Source: Asterias amurensis
Taxonomy: Eukaryota; Echinodermata; Asteroidea; Forcipulatida; Asteriidae
Length of the DNA: 64,000 nucleotides
Assembly: GCF_032118995.1 (NCBI RefSeq)
Contig: NC_092656.1
Span: forward strand, 13,692,261-13,756,260
Direction of reading: 5' to 3'
Below, one piece after another: positions 40,801-50,987 of the stretch; position 1 is the stretch's first letter; each line of letters begins with the position of its first letter. The notes under the pieces were generated by a model, which searched no databases, was not told the origin of the DNA, and was given only the letters and a program-made list of their open reading frames with translations. The position numbers and the translations under genes were made by a program.

Positions 40801-43800
40801 TCATAATAATTATTTTGAGTAATTACCAATAGTGTCCACTGCCTTTAAAGGGAGGGTACTTATTTCTTTAGTAATTACGCCAAAGATTGTTAACCATAAA
40901 TACTTCCTTGTTTTGAAGTACTGCAGCTGTTCATAATGTACATTCAGATGAGGAGTTAAACACTGATTCCCTTCTAAGGATTGTGATTTTAGCGACTGGG
41001 ATTTTTAAACAAAATGTCAATCTGAGAAATATTTGTGTGTTCCAATTTTGGATTAGTCTCCCTGCAATGAATGACTCCAGATTTTTGCTACTGCCTTTTG
41101 AGATGAAATTTTCACAGGTTATTTTTATTGTTTTTATATATAATTTTATGGGAGTAAAACAAGTGAAAAGTTCCAAATCCAAAGGTATACCATGCCCTGT
41201 GTGCATTATTCTTGACTCATAGTTCCCTCTTTTCTTGTAGTCAAACTCGCTACTTATTTGACCAATAGATGTGACTGTTTCATTGCTCAGATGGTAGCAA
41301 GTGAAACCTGGCTGACCTTTGTAAAAAATAAAATTGTTCAGGCTGAACCCCGTTGACTATGAGCATGCTTCACTCAAATCAAAGCTTGTTGCCTAGGAAT
41401 AAAAAGCATTCTCTACAAGTTAATTTAAACTCATAAATACAGAGAAATTTTTCAGATTGTTCAACTCTTTTCTGTCATTGAATTTTGTCATCACTAGTGG
41501 GATGCTCATTAGATTAATTTCTTTTGCAGCTGGCTATCAAAGGACCTGGATTTCATAGTGTGGAAGTGGGTTGAAGGATCTCTTTCATCATCAGGATATG
41601 TTCTCATCATGTTCTCTGTGGGCAATATTTTGAAACATTTTATTTTGAACATTTGACTATTCTTTTCTCAGATGCAAATTAAATATCTATTAAATCATGT
41701 GAACTTTCTTGTAAAATTAACATTGGTTATTACAGAAACAGTTGGCTCTAGTTATTTCAAGGTCACTTGGGCGGCCAGAAACCTCTTGGGAGGACAGAAA
41801 ATCAAAGAACAAAGCGGAAATGAAATTCAGGACTTCAGAATGTAACTCAGAACCTCTTCTTTATCGTTCTCTTTATAATGAGACCGAACTCTCAAACTGT
41901 ATTTTATTTTTTCAGGCAGCAGTAAGTTTAGATGACAAGGATCCTAAGTTGAAAGAAGCTCTTGAGAAAGCCAAAGAGGAATACAGAAAGTTGAAGTCGG
42001 GTAAGTTGTGGATATGAGCTGAAGTGGTAATAACAATAATAATATTTGGTTCTTATAGGGCTTTATCACACCCCTAAAGGGCGTATCAAAAGGCATAGTA
42101 TTTTTCCTGCAAGATATGTGGAACTACGATTTGAAGTATGAGACCCACCATGTAATACTGTGGCTCAATATGCAGCCAACTGTTACACAGAGTGTGGCCT
42201 TTATGCTGCTCTGGTCTTGGGTGTTCACTGTCTCTTACGTAACTAAGCAAAAGCTTGCCCCTAAATCATGTGACAAAGCAACTGTCATGATAGATTGAGG
42301 AACTCAAATGTAAGGGGTAACTTGTGATCAAGCATGTCATTGTACCAGACAATATTAAACTCTAACACGCAAATGGTTTATTCAGAAGTTATCAAATTTT
42401 ATACTTATTTTCTGTTAGCTGAAGTAAGGGGAGAGTAGCCTTGTTAGTCAGGTATATGCCAAGAGGAAAATAAAATGTCACATTTTATTGTTCATACAGT
42501 AACACAAAATTGCTAATTTTTTGCACAATTGATTTGTGACTTTGCATCATTGTCATTCATGTAGCCAAACTCAGAAACATGTCATCATTGCAAACTTGGT
42601 ATCATTTTAAAGAACACGTAAGCTTTGCATTGATACTAAAACATATACAAAGAGAGTAATAAATAATAAAGATATACTTATATAGGATTTGAGGCATTGC
42701 ATGGTGAGGTATCAATGTTTATTTGCTTTGCGGTAACACCATGTGTGTATCTACTTGCCAGCCAGAACAAACTCTACCTGGCAAGTAGATACACACATGG
42801 TGTTACCGCAAACCAAATATACAAAGATATACTTGATTAAAAAGAAAAAGTTTTCTAACTTTGTGTGAGCAGTTTAGTAATAATAAAATATCTGCATGAG
42901 CTTTTGTAGCAACACCTATTTCAACTCCAACAGTTAATACTGGATAGTGGACTGAATAGGAATTGTGGATTTTTGTCACACTACAGCACTGACTCAATAC
43001 CATACTTTGTCTAAACTGTGTATAAAGCTGGACTGTATATGTAAACATTGGTTGACGTTGTTTTTCTTGATGCAGATATTTACTTATTATCAGTTAGTCA
43101 ATAAAGTTATGTTATCCTCTTAACTTCACCATGTTCACTGTTATAAATGCTTTTATTTGTACCCATAACAAGATTGTAATGAATATGAGAAACCCAGAAC
43201 CAAAATTAAAGCTTTTCATGTGTAATGTTTTTCTCTCTTTTTTTCAGCGGAGTTTAGAATTCCTGTGATTGGTACAACGATTGGTTTTATGGTTGGAGTC
43301 TTGATTGTCCTTGCTGATCATTATCTCACTGCCAAACCGTCACTTCAGGTAGTTATCTGATCAATAATTTAAGTGTGATATGAGGCAGAGGGTGTCCCTG
43401 GGCTGTTCCCATACTTTAGTACACTCTTTTTCCTGTTGTACCCCCCCCCAAAAAAAAAAAAAGAAATCAACAAAAAAATCTTCTAAAGAGTTCCTCCTGA
43501 GATTCCTAGAACACAATGAATTAGACACAGACACATAGGAGGGGGGGGGGGGGGGGTACACCGTGCGAAATATCGAGCACAAAAATGGCTTCCTAAGCTA
43601 GTGTCCGAGTTTGAAACAAAAGTACATTACCTATTTTGGATTTAGAAAATTAGGCATTACTTCTTGCAAAAGGGTCTCATCTCAAAACATTTTTTTTGTT
43701 CAGAATGGGAAAGTTCTGAAGAATCTTCATGTAGCTACCGAAGGCTGCCAATCAATCTTTCAGTTTCAGTATGACCTATTCATGGCACCCACATCAATTG

Positions 43801-46800
43801 CTCAGGTGCCTGTGCTTTTGCCAAGTGCCCTGTGCTTTTGCTGCGGTGCCCTTTCCAAAGTTCTAATACAAGTTTGAATTTTCCTCAAAGAAGAGCCCTT
43901 ACCAGAGGAAAATTGCTGTGCCCATTCAAGAACGAAATTCAAGCCCTGCCTATTTGGCTGAACAGTACCTTAATATACTTTATATGAAATACTATCATAT
44001 TGCTATGTGGGGACGAGTGTAATATCAATATTGTGAGGCAGTTAATTTGTATCTACTTGCTATTCTAGCCTCTTGCATTGAAGCTGATCTTCCTGGTGAT
44101 ATTTGCACTCATGGGATTTGGAGCTTCATGGACATATTTCTTCATACAAAACACATACAGAGAAGCCCTGCTACAGCCCCCTACAGATTTTTCAGGTGAG
44201 TAGACTCCTCATCTAAGAAGGTTTGCAACTTTTCAGCTGGTCAGCTGATTCCCTCTTTTTCTTGTCAAAACAATGCCAATGAAAACTGAAAAACACTGTA
44301 TAAAAAGTTTTTCAATAAAAAAATTGCATGTCTGTCTAAGATCAGAGGTAGTGGTTGTCTGGGCAAAGTGAACAACAGAACTATTAATAATAATAATAAA
44401 TAACTGTTGTATAGCGCTGTCCACAGACGTTTCAAAGCGCTTTAGCATCGTCTGAAATGATGTGTTTTTAACTGAGACTTGAATGAGCTGATGGAGGATG
44501 AGTCACGGATGTTGTTTGCATTCTTAAAGGGTCATTCCGTGTCAATTCAACACGCTTTTGGACCTGACCCTCACGGATTTATATGAAATTCGGTGTGCTG
44601 ATTGGACTCCCTGAGAAACGCCCAAATCCCAAATTTTATGTAATTCGGATCATTATTTTGGGAGATACGGCTTAACGAACTTTTGACTAATTAGCATGAC
44701 CTGCTATGTTTGGACAATCATATCTCCAAAAGTAAAACACCTACAGAGATAATATTTACATCATTTTGAAGCTCTTGACATGGCCCACATTTGATAACAT
44801 AAAATCAAAAAATTTCCACGCACCACCGAAAAAATACGCAAAAATTTGACCTTTGACCTTGATTTGCGAAAATGCGTATTTTTCAAAATGCGTAATTTAT
44901 TTTTAAATGCAAGTTTAAGATGTAAGCAACAATATTCTGAAAAAATGTGATGGGCACTCTTACAGTTTTTTTGTTATGATTTTTTTAACATTGGCTATCA
45001 AGGCCAAAACCATAAAAACGCATTGTACAACATACACAATGTACAGTGTACAGAGTATTGTGTGGTAGTGTGTACACGCACATTAAAAACCATGTCACCC
45101 TGGTAATAATGTGGAGTCCAAAAGTTTGTTTCATGACATGACTTAATGAGCTAATTCATTTCATCCCCTTGATTTAATATAGGAGACACTGTGTATCAGA
45201 CATACATGTACTGTATACATGTAAATACAATACAATGTGAATACTCTGTACACTGTACATGTACAGTGTACAGAGTATTCACATTTAGTGCTTTAAAAGT
45301 CAATTCCCTGGAGGATGGATCATAGAGAAAAATGTGTTGTGACCCATTTAAATCACACAGCAAGAAAAAAAGCAGGCTTAAAGCAGGTATCATAAAGGTT
45401 TATATTGGAGCATCCAAGTCTTCATTTCACTCGAGCACAGTTTATGCACCGGCTATCGCAAGAAGATATCTGAATTGTCGCCTGAGAAAATACTCTCAAC
45501 AACTGAAAGTTCTAGCAGTGATCCAGAAGTTCAGGCACCATCAATGTCATCTGCACATCAGGATGTTTTTGTGCAGCCAAATACAGACATTAACATTATC
45601 AATGAGGCTATGACAATTATTGGTGGTATCTCCTATCATAAGTAAGAAGAAAGCTCATGGAAGTTACATGGAAAACAAAGTTAAGAGAATAGAGACAACA
45701 ATTAAGTAGAAACGGGAAACTGCTCCAGGAAAACAGTTCGGTGATGATGAAAGTGAGATGATAAGTCAGTTGAAACAAAAATTTCATTCCTTGACCAAGA
45801 AAAGTGAAGAAGTTCAAGTCTTGACCGTCTTACCAGTGAGTTGGAGTATCAAAAGAATAGCAGTTTATTTTTGGAGCATCAAACTACATGCCAAGAAAAG
45901 CAAAGAAACTGGTGAATTAGCAGGGAATGCTTTCCATTCCAAATCCTAGCGCTGGAAATCTCTTTCATTTAAAATGGTGCAAACTGTGAGAGACTTTTAC
46001 TTGTTCGAGTCCGTCAGCAGACAAATGCCAGGGATGAAAGACTTTGTGTCGGTTACTGTTGATGGTGAGAAGAAACATCTCCAGAAACATCTTGTTCTTT
46101 GTAATCTGAAAGAAGTGTTTGAACTTTTCAAGGAAACAATCCTCCTGAAAGTTTTGCTGAAAATTTGCTGAACTTGGGCTGAAGCAGTGCATCCTTGCCG
46201 GATCTAGTGGAGTGCATTCAGTTTGTGTTCGTACTAACATCAAAATGTGAAACTCAAAATGTGAATGATTATCTTTGAATTTCTAATGTACATGTATCAT
46301 GTACACATAACTACACATAATACTGTACATGTACATGTACATACATGTACATACATGTACGTACAATGCGTTTTTATAAACTGCGCCAATAAAGTATCTA
46401 AACACTTACAAATGGTCAGATATATCGGAACCTGAAATAGTATGCCAAAAAATAATTATTCATTTCTATTCACCGTTAATTTCTGCACATTTTGACACAT
46501 CTTGTATTGCGCTACGATGTTGTTTAGTGGATTTATGGACACTTGAGTGGCTTAAGGTCGAATTTCAAAAGTTGCAAAAGCCCCTATTCAAGCTAAATCG
46601 TTGTATTGTGACGAGTAAGATCAGCGTTTCTTTTGCCCGCCCTTTATAAATTATTTGTTTGTCGCGTTTTGGATAAATCGGTTGCGATGAACATCAGCAA
46701 TAATTGTCAGTAACCAAGCAAAGGGGTCAAAGATGGGAGGCATACAACAAAATGGGTTAAGAGCCAGAATCCCTGATTATGGTAAGACAGGGAAAGGTGT

Positions 46801-48942
46801 TTCAAGATAACAGGAAAGATGGCTCAACTGACCAAACAGGAAAGAGGACGGATCGTTGGTTTGATAGAAGCCGGTATGTCGATTCGAGCTGCAGCTCATC
46901 AAGTTGGAACGTCACCAGCGACGGTCAGTAAAATGGTGGAATGGCTACCAAGCTCAGGGAAATGTGGACGACCTGCCAAGGAGTGGCCGCCCGAGTGTGA
47001 CTTCTGCAGCAGAAGAAAGTGAACAAGTCCATCAAGCCTGACACCACTCTCGAGGGATTGCGACGCATCCTGATCAGGAAATGGCAGGGGATTGACCAGG
47101 GACAGATCAGATGTCTCGTTTGGAGTATGAGAAGACGACTCCTTGCCGTTAACAGTGATGGAGGACACACCAAGTATTGAGGACAGGATATCAGCAGTTT
47201 TAGAGTTAAAGATACGGCCATAAATTTCATGGTCAAGTAAACGAAACGAGTTTGTGTCTTTTGTCTTGATTTTGTCTGTGTGTGAGGCTTGTGTGAGTTC
47301 CCTTCTGGAATTGGGGTGAATAGGGGCTTTTGCAACTTTTGAAATTCGACCTTAAGCCACTCAAGTGTCCATAAATTCACCAAACAACATCGTAGCGCAA
47401 CATAAGATGTGTCAAAATGTGCAGAAATTAACGGTGAATAGAAATGAATAATTATTCTTTGGCATACTAATTCAGGTTCCGATAAATCTGACTATTTGTA
47501 AGTGTTTAGATACTTTATTGGCGCAGTTTAGTTTTGGCCTTGTTAGCCAATGTTAAAAAAATCATAACAAAAAAACTGTAAGAGTGCCCATCACAATTTT
47601 TCAGAATATTGTTGCTTACATCTTAAACTTGCATTTATAAAATAATTACGCATTTTGAAAAATATGCATTTTCGCAAATCAAGGTCAAAGGTCAAATTTT
47701 TGCGTATTTTTTCGGTGGTGCGTGGAAATTTTTTGATTTTATGTTATCAAATGTGGGCCATGTCAAGAGCTTCAAAATGATGTAAGTATTATCTTTGTAG
47801 GTGTTTTACTTTTGGAGATATGATTGTCCAAACATAGCAGGTCATGCTAATTAGTCAAAAGTTCGTTAAGCCGTATCTCCCAAAATAATGATCCGAATTA
47901 CATAAAATTTGGGATTTGGGCATTTCTCAGGGAGTCCAATCAGCACACCGAATTTCATTTAAATCCGTGAGGGTCAGGTCCAAAAGCGTGTTGAATTGAC
48001 ACGGAATGACCCTAAAGGAACACGTTGCCTTGGATCAGTCGAGTTGGTCATTGAAAAGCGTTTGTAACCATTTGTTATACATGCAAATTATGGTTAGAAA
48101 GATGTTTTAAAAGTAGAATACAAATGATCCACACACATTTGCCTCAAAATTGCGTCGTATTCCTTTTACTTTGCGAACTAACACGGTCGGCCATTTATGG
48201 GAGTAAAAAATTTGACTCCTATAAATGGCCGACCGTGTTTGTCGACGAAGTAGAAGGAAAACGATGCAATTTCGAGTGATACTTGTGTGGATTATTATAT
48301 TCTACTTTTAAAATATCTCTCTAACCATATGCATTTTTCAACAAACGGTTACAAACGCTTTTCAAAGACCAACTCGACCGATCCAAGGCAACGTGTTCCT
48401 TTTAGGTCAAATAGATGCTGGTTGGACACTTTTCAGGTTGGACTGCGTGTTTAGCAGAGTGTCTGTCAGTTCAATGTGTTTTGGGGCTGAGGTTTCTGGG
48501 ATAGGAGGTGTTATTCTACTTTATGCATATGTTGAGATACACCAAGTGAAAAGACTGGTATTTGACAATTACCAATAGTGTCAAGTGTCTTTAAAAATCG
48601 AAGAATACATGATTGTAATGTGAAAACAATAGACAAATAACTGCTCAGTCACATCCCTCCTCACTAGCCCAACCATAAATTGAGCTAAATCTTGCAGTCT
48701 GCAGTCAAGCCCAAATGGTTGATCATTGTTTCTTGACATTTCAAGCCAAGATAACACAAGGTTTTGTACTTTGTTTCCAACTTCTTCATCCAGATAAGAA
48801 AGATGACAAGAAAGCGACAGATGACAAGAAAGCTAAAGATGCCAAGTCTACTGAGGGGAGCAGGAAAACTCCTCAGAGAAAAGAAAATGATGGGAAAACA
48901 TCAACAGAGACCAGACAGAGAAGAAAAAAGGAAAAAACATAA
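37804..48942 (+). CDS. TPR protein with two C-terminal transmembrane helices (7 exons, 251 aa)
   Basis: Exons: 37804-37812, 39828-40043, 40355-40423, 41916-42000, 43248-43348, 44069-44195, 48794-48942; GT-AG throughout, phases consistent. Residues about 4-125 form TPR repeats resembling those of co-chaperones (RGNACMKKGSPTEAFFYYTE, LYSNRSLSFLQI, ALEDAKKAIKLNPNWPK, GHFRKGEVEMSTGHYQEA, LKEALEKAKEEY). Then a hydrophobic helix at about 132-149 and a second at about 163-186 form a hairpin anchor, followed by a very lysine-rich tail ending RRKKEKT. Family knowledge suggests a membrane-tethered TPR adaptor; I cannot name the ortholog. The N-terminus is uncertain: the proposed ATG (37804-37806) gives MNKEKAEESRERGN, but an adjacent frame encodes a hydrophobic stretch. 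Intron 6 carries a large nested transposon. Confidence 0.82.
38056..38118 (+). repeat. 21-bp minisatellite, three units
   Basis: Unit TGGAGCATCATCATGCACTG + A, with single-base variants, in TPR gene intron 1. Confidence 0.9.
38119..39827. other. TPR gene intron 1, remainder
   Basis: 1.7 kb with no repeat family named here. I looked for an extra exon that would rescue the hydrophobic upstream frame and found none with matching phase. Confidence 0.45.
39828..40043 (+). CDS. TPR gene exon 2 (residues 4-75)
   Basis: EKAEESRERGNACMKKG to LNPNWPK; almost two TPR units. Acceptor TATAG, donor GTATTT. Confidence 0.92.
40355..40423 (+). CDS. TPR gene exon 3 (residues 76-98)
   Basis: GHFRKGEVEMSTGHYQEAVC then SYQ; donor GTAAGT. 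A MITE begins 25 bases downstream. Confidence 0.9.
40448..40844. mobile_element. Family-B MITE, full length
   Basis: TTAA-flanked. Left AGACACTGGACACCTTTGG, right CCAATAGTGTCCACTGCCT, centre GAGACCTCAAATTCTAAATC / GAGGTCTC. Lies in TPR intron 3, very close to the donor of exon 3. Confidence 0.9.
41916..42000 (+). CDS. TPR gene exon 4 (residues 99-126)
   Basis: AAVSLDDKDPKLKEALEKAK to KLKS plus one base; acceptor TTTTTTCAG, donor GTAAGT. Confidence 0.9.
42727..42812. repeat. Perfect 34-bp inverted repeat (hairpin element J)
   Basis: The arms at 42727-42760 and 42779-42812 are exact reverse complements, starting TTTGCGGTAACACCATGTGT, with an 18-base loop. In TPR intron 4. Confidence 0.95.
43248..43348 (+). 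CDS. TPR gene exon 5 (residues 127-160, first TM helix)
   Basis: AEFRIPVIGTTIGFMVGVLI then VLADHYLTAKPSLQ. A clean hydrophobic segment; acceptor after a poly-T tract. Confidence 0.88.
43532..43558 (+). repeat. Poly-G tract near a C/A homopolymer run
   Basis: A long G run at about 43541-43556, with a C run then A run at 43441-43462, in TPR intron 5. Confidence 0.85.
44069..44195 (+). CDS. TPR gene exon 6 (residues 161-202, second TM helix)
   Basis: PLALKLIFLVIFALMGFGAS then WTYFFIQNTYREALLQ; donor GTGAGT, phase 1. Confidence 0.88.
45230..45290. repeat. 52-nt perfect palindrome
   Basis: 45234-45285 equals its own reverse complement, centred on GTACATGTAC and flanked by GTGAATACTCTGTACACT arms. 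Related CACAATGTACAGTGTACAGA lies at 45032, in the left arm of the transposon. Confidence 0.9.
45380..46250 (+). pseudogene. Decayed ORF of the 3.5-kb transposon (unassigned family)
   Basis: One broken protein can be followed across frames: a Ser/acidic stretch (STTESSSSDPEVQAP, near 45495), SKKKAHGSYMENKVKRIETT (45641-45700, then an in-frame TAG), SEMISQLKQKFHSLTKKSEE, LPVSWSIKRI, then MVQTVRDFYL, SRQMPGMKDFVSVTVDGEKK, LVLCNLKEVFELFKE and, after a frame change, QCILAGSSGVHSVCV. The last blocks recall a large family of uncharacterised proteins found in many copies in aquatic invertebrate and fish genomes. I have no name for it and no catalytic triad is evident. At least three disabling changes. 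Confidence 0.6.
46379..47528 (+). mobile_element. Tc1-like non-autonomous derivative nested in the larger element
   Basis: 1150 bp, flanked by TA (46377-46378 and 47529-47530), the Tc1 target duplication. Inverted repeats are 212 bp each (46379-46590, 47317-47528) and nearly identical; the tips read AACTGCGCCAATAAAGTATC. The interior encodes only the two ends of a transposase. Confidence 0.9.
46819..47180 (+). pseudogene. Tc1 transposase N-terminus joined to C-terminus (catalytic core deleted)
   Basis: ATG at 46819 opens MAQLTKQERGRIVGLIEAGM, SIRAAAHQVGTSPATVSKMV: the Tc1/Tc3 helix-turn-helix. A +1 frame then gives PRSGRPSVTSAAEESE (the usual linker), and from about 47018 a third frame gives KSIKPDTTLEGLRRILIRKW, MRRRLLAVNSDGGHTKY and TGA at 47178-47180. 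That is the conserved C-terminus (GGHTKY). The DDE domain, some 200 residues, is absent. Confidence 0.88.
48016..48400. mobile_element. Family-A MITE
   Basis: AGGAACACGTTGCCTTGG to CCAAGGCAACGTGTTCCT; centre CGGCCATTTATGGGAGT. Abuts the right end of the 3.5-kb transposon, leaving only AA between. Confidence 0.88.
48508..48595. mobile_element. Family-B MITE right-end fragment
   Basis: TTATGCATATGTTGAGATAC ... GACAATTACCAATAGTGTC ... GTGTCTTTAA. Only the last quarter of the element. Confidence 0.8.
48794..48942 (+). CDS. TPR gene exon 7 (residues 203-251, stop)
   Basis: DKKDDKKATDDKKAKDAKST to ETRQRRKKEKT, TAA at 48940-48942. Strongly basic and low complexity. Confidence 0.87.
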
Positions 48943-49852
48943 CATTTTTATATGTAGGCCTAAGCTTTGTGTAATTTTTCTCTAAAACATTTGAAGTAAA
49001 TTTGAACTGTAATTGATCTCAGTTACTTAATTTTAATGCTATTCAAAATAGCACAGTATCTTGACCTAAATTTAAAATTAAATCAGCTCTTGACACCACT
49101 CTGCCAGCACTTATGAGCCACGGACTTCAAGTTATGGAGGGAGATTAAACTAGAGTCAATACAAAATGACTGACATCTACACAGTGGATGGTATTTTTCT
49201 GTCATAAGATTGAATTCTTTATTCAGATTAATTTATGTTACATTACTCTCTTTCCTTTTCTCTCTTTAAATAAGAACACTGTATATGTACAGTATTTCCA
49301 AGTATAAGGTGATATGATTGGTTAGGATCAGATACAAAATATTGTAAAAACTTCCATCTAAAGACTTGCTCATTTGAAACTTGTCTTTACAACTATTGTC
49401 TGAAATACTGACAAATGTGAGAAAAATCTTCATGAAGCCTCAATTATTAGTTTTATCCCCGAGGCTTTGATCCAGAGCGCCATTTGAGTTTTGTGAACAT
49501 TAATGCATAGCTGCACACAGTGGAACCGATAATATGACCGCAAAACTGACATCCACTATTATGGTGGCTAAAATGGTCATCCCATTTAATTTTAGAATTT
49601 CCTACTAATTTTTCATAAACAAAAAGAGACTTCATCCCCAGTACTTTGTTATACTGAAAAATACACTTAAATTACTTCTGTGATGACAAAATGATAGTTA
49701 TTGTCTACTGTTTCGCATAAAAGTAAATAAGAGAATGTTTGGATGCAACCAATAAGAAACCAGTACTCCTTAGTTTTTACCCATTCAATTTTTGTTTTTC
49801 ACTTATGAATCGACCATAGGTGTTATGGGATATGAGTCTAGCTAGTGTTTAA

Positions 49853-50226
49853 AGGAACACGTTGCCTTGGATCGGTCGAGTTGGTCTTTGAAAAGCGTTT
49901 GTTATAAAATGTATATAGGTAGAAAGATGATGTCAAAGTAGAATACAATGATCCACACAAACATGCCTCGAAATTGTACGGTTTTCCTTTTACCTCGTCG
50001 ACTAACACAGTCGGCCATTTATGGGAGTCCAATTGTTGACTCCCATAAATGGCCGACCGTGTTAGTTTCGCACAGTAAAAGGAAAACCATGCAATTTCGA
50101 GGCAAACTTGTGTGGATCATAGTATTCTACTTTTAAAACATCTTTCCAACCATATGCATTTAATAACAAACGGTTAAAAACGCTTTTTTATAGACCAACT
50201 CGAACGATCCAAGGCAACGTGTTCCT
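49853..50226. mobile_element. Family-A MITE, full length
   Basis: Exact TTAA on both sides (49849-49852, 50227-50230). The best-preserved copy: AGGAACACGTTGCCTTGG and inverse; the centre arms meet around CCAATTGTTGACTCCC. Confidence 0.92.
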
Positions 50227-50987
50227 TTAAAGCTTCTCATCACTGTGGCCCTGGTTCGATTTCAAGCTAAGGCCATAATTCGAGTTGTGCATTGGTTCTC
50301 TCCTGGGCCACAAGAGTTTTTCTCAGGTCCTACATTTTCCTCCAACACAAACATTTTAGATTAAACAGTTAAAGACCTGCTTGAACGAAAAAGTGAAGTC
50401 GTAAACTTTGCTGAATTTCACTTAAAATGTTTTCAATGAATAAGGAAATCGAGTCATATGACTATAAATAGATTTCAATTGTGTAAAAAAATAATCTTTT
50501 TGAATGCCCTTATCCAGCGCTTTTCTGAGAGATTTGCGAAAAGCCCTGTTACGTAATCACTCTCAAAACGTCATCTCTGGGAGCTCCAATTTGTAAAGCC
50601 GCTTTGTTGCAGCGTGGAGGCATAACAAAGCAAGCTCCCAGAGATGACGTCAGCGGCATTGTCCTTTGACGTGCAGTCAACAGCAGAAGAGTTTTTAGTT
50701 TTTCAAAACCTTAGGGTTGGGGCCTGATTTTTTATGGTGAACAAGTGCATTATAAACAAGTTAAAATACCATTTCCGTTGAAAACATTCCGCTCAGGTAG
50801 GTGTTTAAGATCTCTGGCTGTGCTCCCATATGTATGGGTCATCAATGTGGCTGGCTGCCACAAAGGTGCCTTCACATGCCTGTGGCTAGACCATGTTGTA
50901 GCCACACCTTTGGCAATTCAGCTTCTCAGCTGTGAGTAAGGAGACTTCCAAGTATGTACTATTATTATAATATTTAAAGTCACCTGG

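Larger units (their letters stand above)
44528..48013 (+). mobile_element. 3.5-kb DNA transposon with ~560-bp inverted repeats, split by a Tc1 insertion
   Basis: The left arm 44528 to about 45090 is the inverse of the right arm, which runs from about 46290 to 46376 and, after an interruption, 47531 to 48013. Termini AGGGTCATTCCGTGTCAATT and its inverse. TTAA precedes the left end (44524-44527). The right flank reads AA then AGGAACACG of a family-A MITE, as if TT of the second TTAA were lost. Remnant coding sequence lies between the arms (45380-46250). Removing 46379-47528 joins GCGTTTTTATA to GTTTTGGCC, restoring the right arm against the left. In TPR intron 6. Superfamily not assigned; TTAA and AGGG termini would fit Kolobok-like elements. 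Confidence 0.88.

Noticed and set aside
41736-41915. Possible extra TPR gene exon (KQLALVISRSLGRPETS...)
   Set aside because: Has an acceptor-like AG, but exon 3 joins exon 4 in phase and gives a continuous TPR helix without it; no donor fits before the exon 4 acceptor.
45332-46171. Three separate small genes
   Set aside because: They are consecutive fragments of one decayed ORF inside the 3.5-kb transposon.
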